Assembly: GCA_030431945.1 (NCBI GenBank)
Contig: JAUIIF010000130.1
Location: 1-9,518 of the forward strand
DNA: 9,518 nucleotides
Direction of reading: 5' to 3'
From: Bacteroidia bacterium
GTDB taxonomy: Bacteria > Bacteroidota > Bacteroidia > Chitinophagales > Saprospiraceae
A program made the translations under genes and the position numbers. Of this stretch, positions 1 through 5,634 are shown in pieces. Every line of letters starts with the position of its first letter. The stretch's first letter is position 1. The notes beneath the pieces are model-generated. The model made no database searches. It was given only the letters and a program-made list of their open reading frames with translations, and had not been told where the DNA came from.

Positions 1-122
1 TCATCGATCCTCCACACTTCGTAAGTAAAGTCATTGGCCTGCATAACCCGGTCGATCCAGGCGATGAGTTCCGGCAAACTTTCTTCTTCGTTAAACAGGG
101 GTACGACGACGCTGATGTCCAT
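1..122 (-). CDS. Family 2 glycosyltransferase, N-terminal fragment (runs off the window)
   Basis: The minus-strand frame starts at the ATG at 122-120 and stays open to the window edge, giving 40 codons and two bases. The product begins MDISVVVPLFNEEESLPEL and ends near RIDD. The VVVPLFNEEESL stretch and the Asp pair about 40 residues in are typical of the nucleotide-sugar-binding start of GT-A fold family 2 glycosyltransferases, especially DPM1/DpmI-like enzymes that move a sugar from a nucleotide donor to a polyprenyl phosphate or another acceptor at the inner membrane. The catalytic base and any C-terminal membrane helices lie outside the window, so acceptor and topology are unknown. The gene follows the dihydroorotase-like gene by 51 bases on the same strand, but a good promoter box lies just upstream, so it may be transcribed on its own. 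The family is confident; the substrate is not. Confidence 0.88.
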   Translation of the reverse strand, partial: MDISVVVPLFNEEESLPELIAWIDRVMQANDFTYEVWRID

Positions 123-126
123 GCCG

Positions 127-134
127 CAAAGGTA
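127..134 (-). promoter_or_regulatory. Bacteroidota-type -7 box ahead of the glycosyltransferase gene
   Basis: The minus strand reads TACCTTTG, an exact match to the Bacteroidota primary-sigma -7 consensus TAnnTTTG, followed by CGGC and then the start ATG. Only four bases separate the box from the start codon, so the transcript would be leaderless or nearly so. No clear TTG is seen about 20 bases further upstream; the nearest candidate is CTG. Confidence 0.5.
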
Positions 135-173
135 GTGAAGTAGTTATAATCGCAGTGCCATCCGGGGCGTCTG

Positions 174-1439
174 CTAGCGCAGGTCCTGGAAAAAGTCATT
201 ATTCACCACGCCCAGCAGTCTTCCCGGCAAAACCCTTCCCAGCAGCGGACTATTTACCGTTTTCCCCTTCAGGTCCCGCTGGGTGAACGCCTCCTCCCCT
301 TCCGTGGTAAAGAGGGTTAGGCGGGCGGGGGCGCCGGTGCGCAGGTGCAGTGATTCTGCTCCCAGGAGCCGGCGGGGGGCATCGGACATGCAGGCAATAA
401 TGGTTTCCAGCGGCACCTCCTCCCCCAACACCGCCAGGGCCTGGCGGAAGGCTGTTTGCAGCCCCAGCGCACCAAAATCGGCGTAGGGGAATTCCAGTTC
501 CTTTTCTTCACCGTGCCTGGCGACGTGGTTGCTAACAATACAGTCAATTGTTCCGTCCTTGACCCCTTCGATCAGGGCCAGTCGGTCAGCCTCTTCCCGC
601 AGTGGCGGAAGCATTTTGAAGTTGGGGTCGAACCCTTCCAGCTCGTCCACGGTAAACTGCAGGTGTTGTGCACTTACGGTTGCCATCACGTTCAGTCCGG
701 CGGCCTTCGCCCGGCGCACTTCCGCTACCCCTTCCGCTGAGCTGAGCAGGTGAATAACGAGTCTTCCTGCGGTGTATTCCAAGAGTTCTATGGCCTCCTT
801 AAGGGGAATGGTTTCGCTCATGGTAGGGATGCCGCGCAGACCGAGTCCGGTACTGACGGGCCCTTCGTGTATCTGTCCGTCCGGCACCAGGGTTTCGTCG
901 TAGGGAGAGACCATCACCACGAGGTTACGTACCCGACTGTATTCCAGGGTCCGTTTCAGCAGACTGCCACTTACCCGGCGCTTCGCACCGTCAGTAAACA
1001 CCAGGGCGCCCGCCTGGTGCAGGTCCAGCATTTCCACCATGTCCTTACCCGCCAGATCCTTGCTCAGGGCGACGAGCGGGTACAAATCAGTAGGATGATG
1101 ACCGTTCTGCTGCCGGAGGTAAGCGACGTCGGCAACGGATTGGCGGACCGGGTCCGTATTTGGCAAAGCGGCCACTTGTACGTAGCCACCGGCTACGGCA
1201 GCGGCCCGCAGGCTGGCGATGTCTTCCCGTTCTTCGTGCCCCGGGTCTCCGAGGTAAGCGCCAATATCCACGAGGCCCGGGGCTACCCGGGCTGCCGTAA
1301 ACGTCACTACTTCTTCAGCTTTCCGGGCTGGAAGATCTACCGCCATCTCGGTGATCAGACCATCTTCAATCCGGATATCCAGCAATTCGCCGTTGTAAGG
1401 GCTGCCGGCGTCGGTAATTTTTAAGGAACGGAGTAGCAT
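174..1439 (-). CDS. Dihydroorotase-family (PyrC-like) amidohydrolase, probably catalytically inactive
   Basis: A 421-residue protein of normal class I dihydroorotase length. Family landmarks in order: APGLVD (53-58), the DPG/ED segment (65-73), AAAVAGGYVQVAALPNTDP (79-97), FTDG (148-151), IHLLSS (229-234), a VSAQHL segment (255-260), KDGTIDCIVSNHVARH (294-309), and a C-terminal segment with GAPARLTLF (369-377). Dihydroorotase closes carbamoyl-aspartate to dihydroorotate in pyrimidine synthesis. Here the metal site is largely gone: the DxHxH motif reads DIGAY (Gly60, Tyr62), the catalytic Asp of the TDHAPH motif is Asn304 (SNHVARH), and the third-ligand His position is about Ser178 (SPYDET). 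His230 remains. Non-catalytic dihydroorotase homologues are known, for example those that scaffold aspartate transcarbamoylase in Pseudomonas, and I recall similar proteins in other Bacteroidota. A structural or regulatory role, or a different reaction, is therefore likelier than plain PyrC. The start is the first Met, just after a promoter box. Confidence 0.88.
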   Translation of the reverse strand: MLLRSLKITDAGSPYNGELLDIRIEDGLITEMAVDLPARKAEEVVTFTAARVAPGLVDIGAYLGDPGHEEREDIASLRAAAVAGGYVQVAALPNTDPVRQSVADVAYLRQQNGHHPTDLYPLVALSKDLAGKDMVEMLDLHQAGALVFTDGAKRRVSGSLLKRTLEYSRVRNLVVMVSPYDETLVPDGQIHEGPVSTGLGLRGIPTMSETIPLKEAIELLEYTAGRLVIHLLSSAEGVAEVRRAKAAGLNVMATVSAQHLQFTVDELEGFDPNFKMLPPLREEADRLALIEGVKDGTIDCIVSNHVARHGEEKELEFPYADFGALGLQTAFRQALAVLGEEVPLETIIACMSDAPRRLLGAESLHLRTGAPARLTLFTTEGEEAFTQRDLKGKTVNSPLLGRVLPGRLLGVVNNDFFQDLR

Positions 1440-1443
1440 GACG

Positions 1444-1451
1444 CAAATGTA
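1444..1451 (-). promoter_or_regulatory. Bacteroidota-type -7 box ahead of the dihydroorotase-like gene
   Basis: The minus strand reads TACATTTG, an exact TAnnTTTG match, followed by CGT and three more bases' worth of spacing at most before the start ATG at 1439. As at the glycosyltransferase, this predicts an extremely short 5' leader. No convincing -33 TTG was found at the expected distance. Confidence 0.45.
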
Positions 1452-1652
1452 GTGGGTTCCTTCGATAGTATCCTAGTGGTCTCGTCAATGTTTAATCTGC
1501 TGATAAGGCACTGGTGTTTTGGGAGGCTGACGAAGCGCAAAAACCGGAGTACAGACTGGCTGCAGGAAGATTTTTCGCGCCGCCACGAGGCGCAAAAAGA
1601 TGCCGCGGACTCCCCCCATCCCTTGCTTGACAAATTACTGCTGAAAGTAAAC

Positions 1653-1735
1653 GAAAAGGAGCAGCCCGGCTTCCCCTTGTCTCCGTACCCGAACCGGGCG
1701 GTAGTACAAACGGAAGCCGGCCTGCTCCTGTTTTC
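1653..1735 (-). terminator. Long imperfect hairpin, probable terminator of the subtilase transcript
   Basis: The arms 1657-1674 and 1712-1729 are 18 bases each with one mismatch. The flanks extend the stem with A-rich sequence on the left and T-rich sequence on the right. The 37-base loop holds nested pairs: TTGT 1677-1680 with ACAA 1706-1709, and CCCG 1688-1691 with CGGG 1695-1698. Read on the minus strand, downstream of the subtilase stop at 1850, the stem is followed by CCTTTTCGTTT, which fits Rho-independent termination. Because the right side continues GTTTTC on the plus strand, it could work in both directions. A mobile hairpin element is the alternative. Confidence 0.5.
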
Positions 1736-1849
1736 ATCTCAGCGGTTGGACCTGAGCCGGGGCCCGCAATGGCCGGGGGAGAAGTCTCCCCCCACCACAG
1801 GAGCAACGGAGCTGAAGTTGCTTTAACTCAGGTAAAAAAACGCTACGAA

Positions 1850-3376
1850 TTACTGAACTGCGGCATTGGCATCAACGATGCCCCAGCCGAAGCTGCCGCT
1901 GCGACCAGGATAAATGGACGCGGCCTGCTTCATCCGGTTGAGTACCTGGGCACGGGACTGGTTAGGGTTCGTGGCCCAGACCAGGGCGGCAATGCCCGCC
2001 GTAGTAGCCGTTGCCGCACTGGAGCCACCCACGTAGCCCGCATTATCGTTGTAGCGGCTAAGGGTCAGGCTTGTACGGTCGGTGTTGCTGTTGCGTTGCA
2101 TGACGGCAACAAAGTCCACGGCATTACCGTCATGACAAGTATTGCAACGCTCCATAGGGCTACTGTCCCGAATGCCGGTGACGGCCGTTGTTTCCGACAT
2201 ACTTGCGGGAAAGATGACGCCGTACCAACTCGTCCAGGACAGCGAAGTGCCGGCGGCGGCCATCATCAGTTTACCCCGGTTATAGGCGTAGTAGACCCCA
2301 TCCCGCACGGTACCGCTGCTGAACACGTCGCCAATGCTCATACTGATGACTTTTACGTTGCTGCGATTGCCCGCATCGATCAAAGAATTCTTGACCCCCT
2401 TCTTTTCTTTGCTGCCGTTGATGATTACGTCTGACGTAGCCCGGTAGGTGTAAAGATCAGCCTTGTAGGCCACCCCTACGGTGCTGCCGTTATTGGTGCG
2501 GGGTGCCCCGGCCAGGCCGGCCATTTGGGTACCATGACCGCACTGGTCGTTGGGGCCGTCCCGACGGCTGCTCCACCAGCTGGGTTCGTAGAATCCGTAC
2601 TTGCTGATGGAACGGCCGGTGCTCCAGTCGCTGCTGAACTCACTCCCCAGTTTATTCTGCTCGGGGTAAACGCCCGTGTCGATAACGGCAATGCCGATGT
2701 TATCGCCCTGGCTGGTATTCCAGGCCTGCTGGATGTTCATGTAGGCGTAGTTCCAGGGCATCTTCGCGCCGGGGGAAATGGTGGTGTAGTCTGCAGAATA
2801 GAGGCTGCTGGAAGGAGCTTCGGAACAGCCGGAGCCGGAGCGGAAATCGATTTCTCCGGCCTGGTAATTGGAGGGTTCCAGGTAGCGGACATCAGGGCGG
2901 GTACGAAATTCTTCCAGGATGGTCGGGTGCAGGACCTTAACGTCCAGGATGGGCAGTACCCCATCTTCCTCGAAGACGAACAGGTCTTCTTCGCTGATGG
3001 CTTCTCCCGTCAGGCGTTCGGTCGCCTCCAGCAGGTCTGCGACCAATTGATCGCGGGTGGTTTTCCAGGCGCCGGCAGTAACGTCGATTTCGTGAATCGT
3101 TTCTTTCAGGTTCTCGTAACCGACCGGCTGGTACCCCAGGGATACGTGGTGCTGGCTCAGTTCAAGCGCGCTCCAGACAACGTGGTTGCTGGCATCGTTC
3201 CAGTCAAAGACAGTGTTGGTGGAAAAAAGATGGTTTTCGACCACCTCGTTCAGTTCCGCCTTGGTCAGGGGCGTCTGCTGCTCGTCGGGGGTGGCGCGGT
3301 CGGTGTTCGTCAGCGAATCCGGCTGACAGGAGAAAACGGTTAGCGCCAGGGCGCAGCAAAGGAGAATACGTTGCAT
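1850..3376 (-). CDS. Subtilisin-family (S8) serine protease, predicted lipoprotein
   Basis: 508 residues from the chosen start at 3376. The frame extends to a Met at 3457, but starting at Met 28 of that frame puts a proper lipoprotein signal first: MQRILLCCALALTVFSC with lipobox VFSC and Cys17. Residues 30-170 look like a propeptide region, ending in a PDVRYLEP segment typical of I9-like inhibitor domains. The peptidase domain carries Asp233 (IDTG), His281 (GHGT) and Ser453 (GSSAAT), the full S8 triad. The oxyanion-hole Asn expected after AAAG is Thr377 (AAAGTS), and the usual Pro after GTSMAT is Ala. C411-NTCH forms a CxxCH. No type IX secretion C-terminal domain is visible. It probably sits lipid-anchored in the envelope and acts on unknown proteins. 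It looks monocistronic, with gaps on both sides. Protease family is certain; activity is less so. Confidence 0.93.
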   Translation of the reverse strand: MQRILLCCALALTVFSCQPDSLTNTDRATPDEQQTPLTKAELNEVVENHLFSTNTVFDWNDASNHVVWSALELSQHHVSLGYQPVGYENLKETIHEIDVTAGAWKTTRDQLVADLLEATERLTGEAISEEDLFVFEEDGVLPILDVKVLHPTILEEFRTRPDVRYLEPSNYQAGEIDFRSGSGCSEAPSSSLYSADYTTISPGAKMPWNYAYMNIQQAWNTSQGDNIGIAVIDTGVYPEQNKLGSEFSSDWSTGRSISKYGFYEPSWWSSRRDGPNDQCGHGTQMAGLAGAPRTNNGSTVGVAYKADLYTYRATSDVIINGSKEKKGVKNSLIDAGNRSNVKVISMSIGDVFSSGTVRDGVYYAYNRGKLMMAAAGTSLSWTSWYGVIFPASMSETTAVTGIRDSSPMERCNTCHDGNAVDFVAVMQRNSNTDRTSLTLSRYNDNAGYVGGSSAATATTAGIAALVWATNPNQSRAQVLNRMKQAASIYPGRSGSFGWGIVDANAAVQ

Positions 3377-3546
3377 AATAGAATGGATGGTTTGGGAGTG
3401 TGTGGAATTCAGGCGCGGACGCTGGTGCAAAAGAAAGCCGTTAACAGCACGAACCATTAAAGCCAGCCTTACTTTTCAAAAGAAACACGCACATCTACGC
3501 ACAAAAACAGATATTTATACCGGCAAGATATACAAACGCGGAATTT

Positions 3547-3562
3547 TAGCGAAATTTCGCTA
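3547..3562. promoter_or_regulatory. 16-bp perfect palindrome upstream of the subtilase gene, candidate operator
   Basis: TAGCGAAATTTCGCTA is its own reverse complement across all 16 bases. It lies in an AT-rich stretch about 170 bases upstream of the subtilase start and about 100 bases beyond the gmk stop. A palindrome of this length fits a dimeric regulator's site. It could also fold as a TAGCGA/TCGCTA hairpin with an AATT loop. No regulator gene is next to it. Confidence 0.35.
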
Positions 3563-3599
3563 TAACAAAATCTGTCTTTTAACGCTCCTTCCCCGTCTT

Positions 3600-3620
3600 G
3601 CCTGCTGCCGCAGGCTTTTT
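3600..3620 (+). terminator. Terminator-like hairpin on the plus strand, with no annotated plus-strand gene before it
   Basis: The stem GCCTGC (3600-3605) and GCAGGC (3610-3615) has a TGCC tetraloop and is followed directly by TTTTT (3616-3620), the textbook intrinsic-terminator layout on the plus strand. Both flanking genes are on the minus strand. A second, competing pairing joins GCCGCAGG (3607-3614) with CCTGCGGC (3627-3634), which in a minus-strand gmk transcript would form a hairpin about 25 bases past the gmk stop. It may therefore serve the gmk 3' end without a T tract. Confidence 0.45.
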
Positions 3621-3658
3621 ACGGCACCTGCGGCCGCGCCCACACCGCCCTCTGGTGG

Positions 3659-4240
3659 CTATACTTCGAGCATTTCCCGCACCAGCATTTCTGCCTGGGC
3701 CAGCGCGGTATCGAGGTCGTCGTTCAGCAAAACCCGGTCAAATGAGTTGAGGTAGGCCAGTTCCTCTTCCGCTCGTTCGATGCGTACTTTCAGGTCGGCC
3801 TCGCTCTCGGTATTGCGGTCCCGCAGGCGCTGAAAAAGGATTTCCGGGCTGGGCGGCGCAACAAAAACGGCGGTGCTCTGCTCCGGGTAGAATTTTTTGA
3901 GGTTGGTAGCCCCTTTCACCTCAATGTCAAAGACAATCACCTTGTCCTGAGCCCACAAGCGATGCAGCTCAGCGTGCAGCGTACCGTAGAAGCGGCCGGG
4001 ATACACTTCTTCGTATTCGACAAAATCACCGGCGGCAATGCGATCGGCAAATTCTTCATCGGAGAGAAAATAGTAAGCCACGCCGTCTTCCTCTCCCGGC
4101 CGCATGGGTCGGTTGGTGGCCGAGACCGAGAAGGCCAGCTGGCCGAAGTGCTTGAGTAAATGACGAACAATCGTCGTCTTGCCCGCGCCCGAAGGCGCGG
4201 TAAAAATCAGTAATTTCCCCGTTGGCGTATCAGGCGACAT
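3659..4240 (-). CDS. gmk: Guanylate kinase
   Basis: 193 residues, normal for bacterial guanylate kinase, which phosphorylates GMP or dGMP to the diphosphate with ATP in the cytosol. Seen in order: the P-loop APSGAGKTT (15-23); the GMP-binding segment SATNRPMRPGEEDG (40-53), where the family usually has SATTRxPRPGExDG; the FYGT segment (84-87); the core strand VIVFDIEVKG (101-110); the lid with RLRDRNTE (138-145); and LLNDDLDTA (171-179) near the C-terminus. All key residues look intact. The start ATG overlaps the end of yicC by 11 bases in a different frame, so translation is probably coupled and the two genes share a transcript. No promoter of its own is visible. Past the stop, at 3600-3634, there are GC-rich complementary segments that may end the operon. 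Confidence 0.97.
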   Translation of the reverse strand: MSPDTPTGKLLIFTAPSGAGKTTIVRHLLKHFGQLAFSVSATNRPMRPGEEDGVAYYFLSDEEFADRIAAGDFVEYEEVYPGRFYGTLHAELHRLWAQDKVIVFDIEVKGATNLKKFYPEQSTAVFVAPPSPEILFQRLRDRNTESEADLKVRIERAEEELAYLNSFDRVLLNDDLDTALAQAEMLVREMLEV

Positions 4241-5108
4241 TGGCTAATTGTTCTTTGATCATTTCCAGGTGCTCCTTCATATTGACCACCAGTTTCTGAA
4301 TATTTGCGGAGTAGGCCTTGGCCCCCAGCGTGTTTACTTCGCGGCCAATTTCCTGGCTGATGAAGTTGAGTTTCCTGCCTTTGATTTCGTCCTCGTTGGT
4401 AAGAATTTCCAGGAAGTAAGCACAGTTCTGCTGCAGGCGTACCTTCTCTTCGTTGATGTCCATCTTTTCCAGATAAAAGAGTACCTCCTGCTCGTACCGG
4501 TTTTTATCAACATTACCCCGGCCGAGGTAATCCTTCAGTTGCTTCTCCATCCGGTCGCGGACAGACTGCACCCGCTCCTCTTCAAATTCACTTACCTGTG
4601 CCAACAGGTCCGTGATACCATTGCAGCTGGACGTCAGGTCTGCGGCCAGCACTTCCCCTTCCTGAGAGCGGTACTCATCCAGGTGCTGCAGGCAGGCTTC
4701 CGTAGTGGTTTTGAGGGCCGGCCAGTCTTCGGTCAGCAGGCGGTTTCCGCCTGATTCGACGATACCGGGTATGCGGAGGAGTGCGGCGTAGAGGCCTTCG
4801 GCGTGGCTTTCGGCGGCTCCCGACATGGCCGCGCGGACTTGCCCGTATACCTTATTGAGCAGATTGGAATTAACTTTCAGCGAATCGCCGCCCGTTTCAT
4901 CCGTTATGTCCACGGATAGTTCCAGCTTGCCGCGTTTGGTGGCATCCAGCACGAGGCGCCGGAGCTCCATTTCGTATTTGTGCAGGTTGTGCGAAGTACG
5001 CAGCCGCAGGTCATTCTGCTTACTGTTGAGCGACCGCACTTCCACGGTAAAAGTTTTACCGTCTGCGGTGTGCGTGGCGCGGCCGTAACCGGTCATGGAA
5101 AGTAGCAT
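4230..5108 (-). CDS. yicC: YicC/YloC-family endoribonuclease
   Basis: 292 residues, the usual family length. The protein opens with the hallmark SMTGYG (4-9), followed by the N-terminal YicC domain with VRSLNSKQ (25-32). It closes with the DUF1732 signature GRKLNFISQEIGREVNTLGAK (244-264) and a helical tail that pairs Lys with Glu. The middle (roughly 150-230) is rich in charged helices. Family members from Escherichia coli and Bacillus subtilis are reported to be metal-dependent endoribonucleases; in E. coli YicC affects small RNA turnover together with PNPase. The gene sits directly upstream of gmk with an 11-base overlap, an arrangement kept in many bacteria. A weak -7 box lies 26 bases before the start. 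The RNA targets in this organism cannot be read from sequence. Confidence 0.95.
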   Translation of the reverse strand: MLLSMTGYGRATHTADGKTFTVEVRSLNSKQNDLRLRTSHNLHKYEMELRRLVLDATKRGKLELSVDITDETGGDSLKVNSNLLNKVYGQVRAAMSGAAESHAEGLYAALLRIPGIVESGGNRLLTEDWPALKTTTEACLQHLDEYRSQEGEVLAADLTSSCNGITDLLAQVSEFEEERVQSVRDRMEKQLKDYLGRGNVDKNRYEQEVLFYLEKMDINEEKVRLQQNCAYFLEILTNEDEIKGRKLNFISQEIGREVNTLGAKAYSANIQKLVVNMKEHLEMIKEQLANVA

Positions 5109-5134
5109 ATCCTGCGTTTAGTTGGAAAAGGCAG

Positions 5135-5142
5135 TAAAGGTA
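5135..5142 (-). promoter_or_regulatory. Possible -7 box for the yicC-gmk operon
   Basis: The minus strand reads TACCTTTA, one base off the TAnnTTTG consensus, with 26 bases to the yicC start codon. No -33 TTG lies at the expected distance, so this is a weak call based on the box alone and on its position. Confidence 0.3.
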
Positions 5143-5463
5143 GCTTGTTCCGGAGTTAGTTCACGAAGGCCCTCTGGAAAAATAGTCGGCTGCGGCCTTC
5201 CCTTTCCATTTTCAGTTCCTGAGCCAGGATCGTACCGGGACGAAAAAGGGTGGCGCGGCCGCTGGTGCAGAGCGGGGACTTGCAGCAAATTGTGTTCGGC
5301 ACCCGCCGGGGCGCCGAAGCGCCGCCAGATTTTGGAAAAAAAGGGATGTTGCCGGGTAAATATCGTCCGTTCCCCAAGCTGAAGATTGTATCCGGGCCGC
5401 TCTTGAACAGTCGAAATAAAAAGAAATAGTTCAGTTTATTAACTCGTAACCACCTAAAAATGC
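5143..5463. other. Non-coding stretch between the divergent yicC and HU promoters
   Basis: I recognise no gene here. The minus-strand open frame 5156-5593 has no family signature and crosses the HU leader. The only clear structure is at 5310-5323, where GGCGC and GCGCC flank CGAA. On the minus strand this is a stem closed by C(TTCG)G, an extra-stable tetraloop if transcribed, about 200 bases before the yicC start. The stretch from about 5400 to 5463 is AT-rich, as expected just upstream of a promoter. Confidence 0.5.
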
Positions 5464-5471
5464 GATATTTG
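5464..5471 (+). promoter_or_regulatory. Probable -7 box for the HU-TPR operon
   Basis: GATATTTG, followed by CGTCGC, is one base off TAnnTTTG and sits in an AT-rich region. Transcription from it would start near 5477, just before the first complementary arm of the HU leader, giving a 5' leader of about 155 bases. The upstream -33 region (TTTATTA around 5437-5443) is only a weak match. Confidence 0.4.
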
Positions 5472-5484
5472 CGTCGCTTTTGAA

Positions 5485-5617
5485 AATCCCCCCAAGAACA
5501 ATCAGGTGCCTGCTGGTAATTGGGGGGGTTAAGGCAACTGAAAACCAAGGCATTGTCAACGCGCACCTTGCTCAGCAAGCAGGTTTTCAGCAATTTTAAC
5601 TAAACTTTCAGCAGGCA
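5485..5617 (+). promoter_or_regulatory. Candidate structured mRNA leader (with possible pseudoknot) of the HU operon
   Basis: Four sets of complementary segments lie between the putative promoter and the HU start. P1: 5485-5495 with 5520-5530, 11 pairs including one G-U, mostly C6/G6. P2: CTGAAAACC 5538-5546 with GGTTTTCAG 5582-5590, nine perfect pairs, extendable by GTTAA 5528-5532 with TTAAC 5596-5600. P3 inside P2: CTTGC 5567-5571 with GCAAG 5575-5579, or alternatively CAAGG 5546-5550 with CCTTG 5566-5570. Pseudoknot: TGCCTGCTG 5507-5515, in the P1 loop, with CAGCAGGCA 5609-5617, nine perfect pairs. The last arm ends 17 bases before the HU ATG, where it could mask or expose the ribosome-entry region. 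I cannot match this to a known riboswitch or leader class. Ligand or protein control is unknown, and folding energy was not computed. Confidence 0.45.
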
Positions 5618-5634
5618 AAATAATAGAAACCGAA

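Larger units (their letters stand above)
1440..1849. other. Non-coding gap rich in inverted repeats
   Basis: These 410 bases lie between the dihydroorotase-like start and the subtilase stop, and contain no recognisable gene. Visible stem-loops: 1571-1598 (TTTTT/GCGCC pairing with GGCGC/AAAAA, one bulged C); 1653-1735 (long terminator-like hairpin, listed separately); 1761-1774 (GGCC/GGCC); 1775-1792 (GGGGGAG/CTCCCCC with loop AAGT); and 1802-1822 (AGCAAC/GTTGCT). A seven-base T run on the minus strand sits about ten bases past the subtilase stop codon. The two open frames that cross the gap (plus 1452-1826, minus 1492-1806) show no family signature and run through these hairpins. Confidence 0.6.

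Noticed and set aside
750..1424. 224-codon plus-strand open frame
   Set aside because: It lies wholly antisense to the dihydroorotase-like gene, whose protein is clearly recognisable; the frame shows no family motif.
1452..1826. 124-codon plus-strand open frame in the gap, and the 104-codon minus-strand frame opposite it
   Set aside because: No recognisable domain, no promoter box, and both run through several strong hairpins including a likely terminator.
2525..3343. 272-codon plus-strand open frame
   Set aside because: It is antisense to the subtilase gene; its Gly/Val/Ala-rich, low-motif product is typical of a shadow frame in GC-rich coding DNA.
3377..3457. N-terminal extension of the subtilase to an upstream Met
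   Set aside because: It would bury the lipoprotein signal (MQRILLCCALALTVFSC) 27 residues inside the protein; the later Met gives a proper signal peptide.
3428..3484. Two CAAAAGAA segments as minus-strand promoter boxes for the subtilase
   Set aside because: On the minus strand they read TTCTTTTG, which lacks the A at position 2 of TAnnTTTG, and there is no -33 partner, so neither can be preferred.
5156..5593. 145-codon minus-strand open frame upstream of yicC
   Set aside because: No family signature; it covers the HU promoter and leader on the opposite strand.
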